The notes beneath the pieces are model-generated. The model was not told where the DNA came from. It saw nothing but the letters and a program-made list of their open reading frames with translations, and made no database searches. This document shows positions 7,398 to 13,529 of a stretch of 18,468 bases of DNA, piece by piece. Source of the stretch: Actinomycetota bacterium (GTDB taxonomy: Bacteria > Actinomycetota > Thermoleophilia > Solirubrobacterales > Solirubrobacteraceae); contig VAWY01000119.1 of assembly GCA_005888335.1 (NCBI GenBank), forward strand, positions 1-18,468, read 5' to 3'. Each line of letters starts with the position of its first letter. The first letter of the stretch is position 1. The position numbers were made by a program, and so were the translations under genes.

Positions 7398-8431
7398 GCC
7401 GCAGCGTCGCCTGCGCCCTGGGCGTCGCGCTGCTCGCCGCGGTCGCGACGGCGATCGCCCACGGGACGCACGACGGGCTCCTCGTGCTCGCGATGCTCGC
7501 GCCGATCGGGGCGCTGACCATGGTCGCCGCCCACGGGATCGCGCGCAGCGGCGCCCTGCGCCGCCAGTTCCTGGCGATGGCCGTGCTGATCGTCGCGCAG
7601 CTGGCCGTCGTCGTGGGGCTGATGACCGCGGCGATGTTCGTCGAGGGCGCCGACGTGTTCTTCACGGTCATCGCCGCCGGCTACTCGGCGGCGCTGGGCA
7701 TCTGGTCGGGACGCCTGCTCGAACGCCGCGCGCTGCAGCGCCTCGACGCCGAGGAGCGCGCGCGGCGCGAGCTCGTCGCGGCGGTCTCGCACGATCTGCG
7801 CACGCCGATCACGTCGCTGCGCCTGCTCACCGAGGCCGTCCAGGACCAGCTCGTCGACGGCGCGGCGCGCGACGACTACCTGCGCCGGATGGGCACGCAG
7901 GTGCGCACGCTGAGCGCGCTGATCGACGACCTCTTCGAGCTCACGCGCCTCGAGGCCGGCGACATCCACTGGGGACTCGAGCGCGTCGCCGTCGGCGAGC
8001 TCGTGCGCGAGACGGTCGAGGCGATGCGCCCGCACGCGGAGGCAGGGGCGGTGCGCGTCGCGGCCGAGCTGCCCGCGGAAGGCCCGCTGGCGCGGACCAA
8101 CCCCGAGCAGCTCCAGCGCGTGCTGTTCAACCTCATCCAGAACGCGATCCGCCACACGCCGCCGGACGGCAGCGTGGTCGTGCGCGCCGAGCCCGGCGAC
8201 GGCGTCGTCGAGATCGAGGTGGCCGACGACGGCGAGGGCATCGCCGCGAGCGACCGTGACCGCGTCTTCGACGCGTTCGTGCAGGGCGCGTCGCGCGCGT
8301 CGCGCAGCGACGGTTCGGCCGGGCTCGGTCTGGCCATCGCGCGGGCGATCGTCGAGGCCAACGGCGGGCGCATCTGGCTCGAGGACGCGCGCGTGGGGAC
8401 GCGCGTGCGCTTCAGCCTGCCGCAGGCATAG
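7367..8431 (+). CDS. Sensor histidine kinase with four-helix membrane domain, no HAMP
   Basis: About 354 residues if it starts at GTG 7367. Four membrane helices with short loops (about 13-31, 38-56, 68-90 and 97-114) form the whole sensor part, so it probably senses something in or at the membrane. A short linker leads straight to H142 in VSHDLRTPITS. The ATPase domain has LFNLIQNAIRH (N box), DDGEGI (G1), VFDAFV (F box) and SAGLGLAIAR (G2). The start is uncertain. GTG 7367 overlaps the regulator gene by 31 bp; a CTG at 7394 would give a 4-bp CTGA overlap; ATT 7385 is a third option. Either way the pair is co-expressed. Confidence 0.9.
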   Translation: MGGGVPIRALSRSVACALGVALLAAVATAIAHGTHDGLLVLAMLAPIGALTMVAAHGIARSGALRRQFLAMAVLIVAQLAVVVGLMTAAMFVEGADVFFTVIAAGYSAALGIWSGRLLERRALQRLDAEERARRELVAAVSHDLRTPITSLRLLTEAVQDQLVDGAARDDYLRRMGTQVRTLSALIDDLFELTRLEAGDIHWGLERVAVGELVRETVEAMRPHAEAGAVRVAAELPAEGPLARTNPEQLQRVLFNLIQNAIRHTPPDGSVVVRAEPGDGVVEIEVADDGEGIAASDRDRVFDAFVQGASRASRSDGSAGLGLAIARAIVEANGGRIWLEDARVGTRVRFSLPQA

Positions 8432-8435
8432 TTAC

Positions 8436-8448
8436 TACACTACGTAGT
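8436..8448 (+). promoter_or_regulatory. -10-like TACACT overlapping a perfect palindrome before the Rieske gene
   Basis: TACACT (8436-8441) overlaps the perfect 10-bp palindrome ACTACGTAGT (8439-8448), 4 bp before the ATG at 8453. This AT-rich island fills the 21-bp gap after the kinase gene. A dimeric repressor bound here would block transcription or translation. Its identity is unknown. Confidence 0.45.
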
Positions 8449-8452
8449 ACAT

Positions 8453-9112
8453 ATGCCCTCTGAGAAGCCCCGCTTCACGGCGGACGCCGCCATCCCCGGC
8501 GCGTTCGCCGGCGAGACCATCACCCGGCGCCGGCTCATGAGCGGCGGCGCCCAGGCGGCCGGCGCGATCGCCGGAGCCGCCATCGGCCTGCCGGCGCTGG
8601 CCTTCGCGCTCGGTCCTGTGTTCGAGCGCACGCCCGCGACGTGGCAGCCGCTCGGGCCGCTGGCCGGCATCCCGCGCGGCACCTATGCGATGCGCGTCGT
8701 CACCGAGACGCCGGGCATCGGCGAGGCGGGCAAGACCACGGTCTTCGTCCGTCGCCGCGATCCGGCCGTCGACACCGAGCCCGCCGACCGCTTCAACCAG
8801 GTCGTCGCCATCACGTCGCGCTGCGCGCACGTCGGGTGCCCGGTCGCCTACAAGGACGCCGCGCGGTCGTTCGTGTGTCCCTGCCACGGCGGGGTCTACG
8901 ACTTCCGCGGCCGCCGGATCGGCGGGCCGCCCCCGCGGCCGCTCGACCGCTTCTACACCCGCGTCCGCCGCGGGCAGGTCGAGCTCGGGCCGCGCTACAG
9001 CGTCAACTCGGAGCTGCGGCGGTTCTCTGCCCGCTACTCGGGCGAGCCGCTGGACGGCATCGGCCAGTACCTCTATCCCGCGCGGCCGACGACGCCCGGG
9101 CCGCCTCGCTGA
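8453..9112 (+). CDS. Rieske [2Fe-2S] protein with twin-arginine signal anchor
   Basis: A 219-residue protein resembling the iron-sulfur subunit of bc-type complexes. TRRRLMSGG (24-32) followed by a hydrophobic helix (about 33-57) is a Tat-type anchor, so the cluster domain faces outward. Box I CAHVGC gives cluster ligands C124 and H126; box II CPCHGG gives C142 and H145; C129 and C144 would form the stabilising disulfide. All needed residues are present. No cytochrome b or c1 gene lies nearby, so it is an orphan and may serve another electron-transfer partner or act in trans. It follows the kinase gene by 21 bp but has its own palindromic start region. Confidence 0.9.
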   Translation: MPSEKPRFTADAAIPGAFAGETITRRRLMSGGAQAAGAIAGAAIGLPALAFALGPVFERTPATWQPLGPLAGIPRGTYAMRVVTETPGIGEAGKTTVFVRRRDPAVDTEPADRFNQVVAITSRCAHVGCPVAYKDAARSFVCPCHGGVYDFRGRRIGGPPPRPLDRFYTRVRRGQVELGPRYSVNSELRRFSARYSGEPLDGIGQYLYPARPTTPGPPR

Positions 9113-9155
9113 GCGATGCGGCCAGGCGCGTCGCCGGCCCGCCTCGACGGCTTGG

Positions 9156-9605
9156 TCAGTGCACCGCCTGGCCCGCCGGGTTGACGACCAGCCACTTGGC
9201 GCCGAACTGCGACACGTTCTGGCACGTGATCTGGCCCGGCTTCTTGTCGTTGACGAAGTGGTACAGCGGGTGGCCGTTGTACGTCACCTGCCGCGTGCCG
9301 TCGCTCCGGCGCACGGTGCCGAGGAGCTTCGCGCGCACGCCCGCGCCCGCGCGCGGCTTGCCGGTGGTGAGCACCGGCGGCCACGCCTTCGCGCACGCGC
9401 CGTAGCAGCTGCTCTTGCCGCGGTCGCGCGCGAAGAGGTAGATCGAGCGGTTCTGGCCGGTGAAGATCACCGTCCCGTAGCGTGAGGAGTGGGCGATGAT
9501 CTTCGCGCCCGCGGGGTGCATCGCGCGCGGCTGGGCGACGACGGCCGGCGCGGCCGAGCCGAGCGCGGTCGCGGCGACGGCCGCCGCCAGGAGCCTGGTA
9601 CGCAT
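9156..9605 (-). CDS. Secreted YxFxxD-repeat protein (COG4315 / Lipoprotein_15 type)
   Basis: A 149-residue exported protein: a signal peptide (residues 1-24, cleavage probably after AVVA) without a lipobox cysteine, then two repeats. Repeat 1 contains YLFARD (56-61) and SSCYGACAKAWPP; repeat 2 contains YHFVND (115-120) and a C128...KW segment. This Y-x-[FWY]-x-x-D pattern defines the secreted-repeat family PF03640, whose function is not established. The ATG has a good Shine-Dalgarno (GGAGG, 7 nt away). The gene converges on the Rieske gene. Three cysteines (C67, C71, C128) and the Rieske neighbour hint at an extracytoplasmic redox role, which is inference only. Confidence 0.85.
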   Translation of the reverse strand: MRTRLLAAAVAATALGSAAPAVVAQPRAMHPAGAKIIAHSSRYGTVIFTGQNRSIYLFARDRGKSSCYGACAKAWPPVLTTGKPRAGAGVRAKLLGTVRRSDGTRQVTYNGHPLYHFVNDKKPGQITCQNVSQFGAKWLVVNPAGQAVH

Positions 9606-9725
9606 GGGAGAGCCTCCGTGGTGTCCGGGGTTGTGTGGACCGCCCCAACAGATAGCTGCGCGCCTTCGCCGTGTCGCTTACGGATTGCGAAACCCGGCCA
9701 GATGTGACGACTTCATTACAGCACT

Positions 9726-9767
9726 GGAACGTACCGTGACAGATACGTATTGTTTGGTCCGTGTTCC
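9726..9767 (+). promoter_or_regulatory. Nested inverted repeat in the divergent 9606-9796 region
   Basis: The perfect palindrome ATACGTAT (9743-9750) and an outer GGAAC (9726-9730)/GTTCC (9763-9767) pair share the same centre. The 191-bp intergenic region around it is AT-richer than the genes. It is a possible operator for the TetR-type regulator encoded at 11663. No promoter hexamers could be assigned with confidence. Confidence 0.4.
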
Positions 9768-9796
9768 GTTCCATCTCTGGACAAGGAGAGGCCATC

Positions 9797-10750
9797 GTGT
9801 ACGAGATCGTCCCGGCGGTCAGCGTCAGCCGGCTGCGCAAGGTCTACGCGGGCGGCGTCGAGGCCGTGAAGGGCATCGACTTCGACGTCGCGCCCGGCGA
9901 GGTCTTCGGTCTGCTGGGCCCGAACGGGGCCGGCAAGTCGACGACGATCGCCATGCTGACGACGACGCTGGTGCCCACGTCGGGCACGGCGAGCCTGGCG
10001 GGCGTCGACGTGGTCAAGGGGCCGCTCGCGGCGCGGCGCTTGTCCAGCGTCGTCTTCCAGGACGCGGTCGTCGACCGCGGCCTGACCGGCGCGCAGAACC
10101 TCGAGCTCCACGCGCGGCTGTGGGGCGTCGAGCGGCGCGAGGCCGCGCGGCGCTCGGGCGAGCTCGTCGACGCGCTCGCGCTCACCGAGCTGATCGGGCG
10201 CCCGGTCGCCACCTACAGCGGCGGCCAGCGCCGGCGCCTGGAGATCGCCCGGGCGTTGCTCTCGCGCCCGCGCGTCCTGTTCCTCGACGAGCCCACGGTC
10301 GGCCTGGACCCGCGGATCCGCCATGAGCTGCTCGACGTCATCGCCGGGCTGCGGGAGCGAGACGAGATGACGATCGTGCTCACGACCCACTACCTCGACG
10401 AGGCCCAGCGCCTGTGCGACCGCGTGGCGATCATGCATCGCGGCGAGATCGCCGGCCTCGATGCGCCGCAGGCGCTGCTCGCCGATCTCGGCAGCGAGAT
10501 CCTCGAGCTGCGCGTCGCCGGCGACCCGGGCGGCGCACTCGACGCGCTGCGCGGCGCCGGGATCGCCTCGGCGCACGCCTACGCGGTCGGCCAGACGCTG
10601 ACGGTCCCGCTGCGCGACCGCCCGGCGGCGACCGCGATCGCCGCCATCGACGAGCTCCGGCTCCCGGCGTCGGGCCTGTCCACGCGCGCGCCCACGCTCG
10701 ACGACGTCTACCTGCGGTTGACCGGCGACCAGCTCGCCGAGGCCGCCTGA
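9797..10750 (+). CDS. ABC transporter ATPase, DrrA-like drug/lipid exporter type
   Basis: A 317-residue ATPase. Walker A is GPNGAGKS (41-48), the Q-loop glutamine is Q88, the signature is SGGQR (141-145), Walker B is VLFLDEP with E165, and the switch histidine is H198. A C-terminal extension of about 80 residues is typical of the daunorubicin-resistance (DrrA/CcmA) group. GTG 9797 was chosen because AAGGAGAG lies 6 nt upstream; a longer frame from 9761 lacks such a site. With the permease encoded 25 bp downstream it should form an exporter with two copies of each subunit. The substrate is unknown; hydrophobic drugs or lipids are usual for the group. Confidence 0.93.
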   Translation: MYEIVPAVSVSRLRKVYAGGVEAVKGIDFDVAPGEVFGLLGPNGAGKSTTIAMLTTTLVPTSGTASLAGVDVVKGPLAARRLSSVVFQDAVVDRGLTGAQNLELHARLWGVERREAARRSGELVDALALTELIGRPVATYSGGQRRRLEIARALLSRPRVLFLDEPTVGLDPRIRHELLDVIAGLRERDEMTIVLTTHYLDEAQRLCDRVAIMHRGEIAGLDAPQALLADLGSEILELRVAGDPGGALDALRGAGIASAHAYAVGQTLTVPLRDRPAATAIAAIDELRLPASGLSTRAPTLDDVYLRLTGDQLAEAA

Positions 10751-10775
10751 TCCATCTCACGAGAAGGAGACCACC

Positions 10776-11633
10776 ATGGCCATCAGCGTTGCCGAGCGCG
10801 CCCCCGTCGCCGCGCCGGTGATCCGTCCGGTCGGCGTCCCCAGCGCGCTGCAGACCCTCGCCCGCCGGCGCGCCCGGCTGACCGCCGCCAACCCGCGCCA
10901 GATCGCCGTCCCGCTGCTCACCCCGATTCTCTTCGCCGTCGTCATCGCGCCGGCGCTCAAGGAGGCGCTCGGCGGGCTGCACACCACCATCGACTACACC
11001 GCGTTCGTCGCGGTCGGGACCGTCGGGCTCCTCGTGCCGTTCACGACGATCTTCGCGGGCCTGAGCGTCATCACCGACCGCGAGGGCGGCGCCCAGCGCG
11101 AGCTGCTCGCTGCGCCGATCCCGCGGCCGCTGCTCGTGCTCGGCAACCTCGCGGTCGCGCTGGTCCTGGCGGCGCTGCAGGTCACCGTGCTCATCGGCGT
11201 CGCCGCGCTGCGCGGCGCCACGTTCCACCTCAGCGCGTCCGGCTGGGCGTGGTTCGTGGGCGCGGCGCTCCTGTTCGCCGTCTTCATGTACGGCGTGGCG
11301 GAGACGCTGGCGAGCCGCATCCCCAGGCAGGAGGAGTACATCGCCGCCACGCCGGCCGTCGCCGTCCTGCCGTGGTTCTTCGCCGGGTCGCTGTTCCCGA
11401 TCGGCGCGCTGCCCGGAGCGCTCACGGCGATGACCAGGTTCCTGCCGCTCACGCACGCGATGGCGCTCATGCGCTACGGCCTCGTCGACCCGCACGGCAG
11501 CGGCCTGCACGACATCTGGGGGTTGAGCAACACCACCACCGAGGCGCTGCTGAGCCTCGCCGTCGTCGCCGCGTTCGCCGTCGCCTTCATCGCCCTCTCG
11601 ATCCGCGTGTTCACCCGCGCGGCCACCCGCTGA
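10776..11633 (+). CDS. ABC-2 type permease, DrrB-like
   Basis: A 285-residue integral membrane protein with about six helices (roughly 44-60, 75-97, 118-145, 155-176, 190-208 and 250-278). It contains the family's ITDREGGAQRELLAAPIPR segment between helices 2 and 3. A strong Shine-Dalgarno (AGAAGGAGA) precedes the ATG. It lies 25 bp after the ATPase gene, a standard exporter pairing, and the TetR gene follows 29 bp later. The substrate cannot be predicted from the sequence. Confidence 0.92.
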   Translation: MAISVAERAPVAAPVIRPVGVPSALQTLARRRARLTAANPRQIAVPLLTPILFAVVIAPALKEALGGLHTTIDYTAFVAVGTVGLLVPFTTIFAGLSVITDREGGAQRELLAAPIPRPLLVLGNLAVALVLAALQVTVLIGVAALRGATFHLSASGWAWFVGAALLFAVFMYGVAETLASRIPRQEEYIAATPAVAVLPWFFAGSLFPIGALPGALTAMTRFLPLTHAMALMRYGLVDPHGSGLHDIWGLSNTTTEALLSLAVVAAFAVAFIALSIRVFTRAATR

Positions 11634-11649
11634 GGGGAGGACCGTTTGC

Positions 11650-11655
11650 GACACT
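11650..11655 (+). promoter_or_regulatory. Candidate -10 element (GACACT), leaderless start at 11663
   Basis: GACACT ends 7 nt before the ATG, the spacing seen at other starts in this window. It would give the regulator gene a promoter of its own inside the operon. No -35 is obvious. Confidence 0.4.
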
Positions 11656-11662
11656 TGCCCCG

Positions 11663-12280
11663 ATGGCGCGAGGCGCTGACGAGAGGGCGCGGGCGCGCGC
11701 CGAGGCGGCGAAGCGGGGCGCGGGCCGGCCGCTCGACGAGAATGTCGACGCCGCGATCCACGATGCCGCGTGGCGCCTGCTCCTGGAGGACGGCTACTCG
11801 CGGATGTCGATCGCGCGGGTCGCCGACGAGGCCGGCGTCGGGCGCCCGGCGATCTACCGCCGCTACCGCGACAAGTCCGAGCTCGTGGCGGCGGTGATCG
11901 CCGACAAGACGTCGCGCGTGCCGCCCGTCGACACGGGCAGCACGCGCGACGACCTGGTCGCGCACCTCGAGTTCGCGCGACGGCGCTTCGCCATGGACCT
12001 CGCGGGGACGCTGCTGGACGAGGAGCGCAAGCACCCCGAGCTGCTCGAGCAGTTCCGCAAGGGCATGCTCGTCCCGCGCCGCAACCAGCTCGCCGAGGCC
12101 CTCGAGCGCGGCAAGGAGCGCGGCGAGGTGCGGGCGGACCTGGATACCGAGACGGCGGCCCACGCCCTGCTCGGCAGCTTCGTCTACCACTCGCTCGTCG
12201 CGGGCCGCCCTTCGCGCGGATGGTCCGAGCGCGTCGTCGACGAGCTGTGGCCGGCCTTCGCCGCGCCGACCGCGAAGTGA
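11663..12280 (+). CDS. TetR-family transcriptional regulator
   Basis: A 205-residue protein. A basic N-terminus (about 1-25) precedes a TetR DNA-binding domain (about 26-75) with the motif MSIARVADEAGVGRPAIYRR (48-67). The C-terminal helical domain (about 90-205) resembles the TetR C-terminal ligand/dimer domains found in exporter regulators. It is third in the exporter gene cluster and is most likely the local repressor that responds to the exported compound. The nested palindrome centred at 9746/9747 is a candidate operator. The ATG at 11663 was chosen because no in-frame start lies between it and the permease stop; an SD-like GGGGAGG is 22 nt away, too far to serve it. Confidence 0.9.
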   Translation: MARGADERARARAEAAKRGAGRPLDENVDAAIHDAAWRLLLEDGYSRMSIARVADEAGVGRPAIYRRYRDKSELVAAVIADKTSRVPPVDTGSTRDDLVAHLEFARRRFAMDLAGTLLDEERKHPELLEQFRKGMLVPRRNQLAEALERGKERGEVRADLDTETAAHALLGSFVYHSLVAGRPSRGWSERVVDELWPAFAAPTAK

Positions 12281-12296
12281 CCGCTTTCACCGTCCG

Positions 12297-12324
12297 TTGA
12301 CCCAGGAGCGCCCGGCGCGATACT
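12297..12324 (+). promoter_or_regulatory. Promoter TTGACC-16 bp-GATACT for the AraC/VOC pair
   Basis: The clearest promoter in the window: -35 TTGACC (12297-12302), a 16-bp spacer, and -10 GATACT (12319-12324). Seven nt later comes the GTG at 12332, implying a leaderless transcript. Confidence 0.65.
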
Positions 12325-12331
12325 GCGCGGG

Positions 12332-12718
12332 GTGGCCTTCGTCCCTCCCGCCCGCCACCTGCTGCGCGCCAAGGACCTGGCCGACGCGTGGTACTTCGAG
12401 CCGCTGGACGTCGACGACCTGGCCCGCGCCGCCGGCCTGTCGCGCGCGCACTTCAGCCGCGAGTTCCGCCGCGCGTTCGGCGAGTCGCCGCACGCGTACC
12501 TGCTCACGCGGCGCCTGGAGCGCGCCGCGGCGCTGCTGCGCACGACCGACCGCTCGGTCGCCGACATCTGCCTGTCGGTGGGGCTGCAGAGCGTCGGCTC
12601 GTTCACGACCAGCTTCACGCGCACCTACGGCAGGCCGCCGACCGCCTACCGCGCGGGCGCCTACGCCCGACCGCAACGCCGCACGTTTCGAGAAGACACG
12701 GCGCCGGCCCGCGGTTAG
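12332..12718 (+). CDS. Minimal AraC-family regulator (DNA-binding domain only)
   Basis: A 128-residue protein made almost entirely of the two-helix-turn-helix AraC domain: the first HTH is around VDDLARAAGLSRAHFSREFR (27-46) and the second around SVADICLSVGLQSVGSFTTS (75-94), followed by FTRTYGRPPTAYR. No ligand-binding domain is present. The short tail (109-128) is basic. The GTG start is fixed by the promoter at 12297-12324 with 7-nt spacing. The gene lies 42 bp before a VOC-fold gene, a frequent pairing in actinobacteria, and probably controls it. How it senses anything without an effector domain is unclear. Confidence 0.88.
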   Translation: MAFVPPARHLLRAKDLADAWYFEPLDVDDLARAAGLSRAHFSREFRRAFGESPHAYLLTRRLERAAALLRTTDRSVADICLSVGLQSVGSFTTSFTRTYGRPPTAYRAGAYARPQRRTFREDTAPARG

Positions 12719-12760
12719 CGTCTGCCGCGACCGTTCCCGCCGACCCCCCAGGAGGACCCC

Positions 12761-13189
12761 ATGATCAGGATCGCCAACGCCCAGCTATGGGTGCACGACC
12801 AGGACGAGGCGCTCGCCTTTTACACCAAGAAGCTCGGCATGGAGGTGCGCGCCGACGTGACGCTCGCGGAGCTCGGCGACTTCCGCTGGCTCACGGTCGG
12901 TCCCGCCGGGCAGCCCGACGTCGCGATCGTCCTGATGGCCATCCCCGGCCCGCCGGTGATGGAGGCAGAGACCGCCGAGCAGGTGCGCGAGCTGATGGGC
13001 AAGGGCTTCGCGGGGACGATCTTCCTCACGACCGACGACTGCCGGGCGTCCTACGAGGAGCTCAAGGGGCGCGGCGTCACCTTCGTCGAGCAGCCCGAGG
13101 AGCGCCCGTACGGCATCGACTCGGCCTTCCGCGATCCGTCGGGCAACAACATCCGGCTCACCCAGGTGCGCGAGATCGCGGCGGTCTGA
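12761..13189 (+). CDS. VOC superfamily (glyoxalase/bleomycin-resistance fold) protein
   Basis: A 142-residue protein with paired beta-alpha-beta-beta-beta modules: module 1 begins IANAQLWVHDQDEALAFYTKKLG and module 2 ends AFRDPSGNNIRLTQ. A strong Shine-Dalgarno (CAGGAGG) precedes the ATG. Where glyoxalase I-type members have a His ligand in the first strand there is Q8, and the usual C-terminal Glu strand (xEL) reads IRLTQ. It is therefore probably not a classical metal-dependent glyoxalase. Binding or modifying a small molecule is the usual role of such proteins; the substrate is unknown. It is likely co-transcribed with the AraC gene. Confidence 0.87.
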   Translation: MIRIANAQLWVHDQDEALAFYTKKLGMEVRADVTLAELGDFRWLTVGPAGQPDVAIVLMAIPGPPVMEAETAEQVRELMGKGFAGTIFLTTDDCRASYEELKGRGVTFVEQPEERPYGIDSAFRDPSGNNIRLTQVREIAAV

Positions 13190-13203
13190 CGCCCCGGCGT
13201 CAG
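13186..13203. terminator. Hairpin between convergent VOC and UBP genes
   Basis: CTGACGCC, a 2-nt loop, then GGCGTCAG form a perfect 8-bp stem. The stop codons of both convergent genes (13187-13189 and 13200-13202) lie inside it. There is no T-tract, so termination efficiency is uncertain. Confidence 0.5.
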
Positions 13204-13514
13204 CTGAGCAGCGGCGAGGGCGGGATGCGGGTCGCGCCGTGCACGGCCGGGATCCGCATCGCCACCTCGTCGACGTAGCACCACGACCAGTCCTCGCCGG
13301 GCTCGAGCGAGCGGATGATCGGGTGGCCCGCGCCCCGGGCGTGGGCCGTCGCGTGGCGGTTGGGTGAGCTGTCGCAGCAGCCGACGTGACCGCACTCCAG
13401 GCAGATGCGCAGATGCACCCAGCCGTCGCCGCTGGCCAGGCAGTCCTCGCAGCCGGCGACGGCGTCGGGCAGCTCGGTGATCAGGACGTGGTCGAGGTGC
13501 GTGCAGGTCGGCAT
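13200..13514 (-). CDS. UBP-type zinc finger protein
   Basis: A 104-residue single-domain protein. The ligand series matches ZnF-UBP: C4 and H6, C22-x2-C25, C38-x2-C41-G, C46/C47, H54, H58 and H64, plus a WCYVDE segment (78-83). In eukaryotes this domain binds the free Gly-Gly end of ubiquitin; bacterial versions have no established partner that I know of. It is third in a minus-strand operon, 15 nt after the kinase gene, with GGAGAT as Shine-Dalgarno. In this setting it could bind a peptide or protein tail, or act as a zinc or redox-sensitive adaptor for the kinase/reductase pair. These roles are inference. Confidence 0.88.
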   Translation of the reverse strand: MPTCTHLDHVLITELPDAVAGCEDCLASGDGWVHLRICLECGHVGCCDSSPNRHATAHARGAGHPIIRSLEPGEDWSWCYVDEVAMRIPAVHGATRIPPSPLLS

Positions 13515-13529
13515 GTGGCGATCTCCGGG

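Noticed and set aside
9113..9155. Possible terminator between the Rieske and YxFxxD genes
   Set aside because: Only a weak 5-bp AGGCG/CGCCT pairing with a long loop was found; not enough to call.
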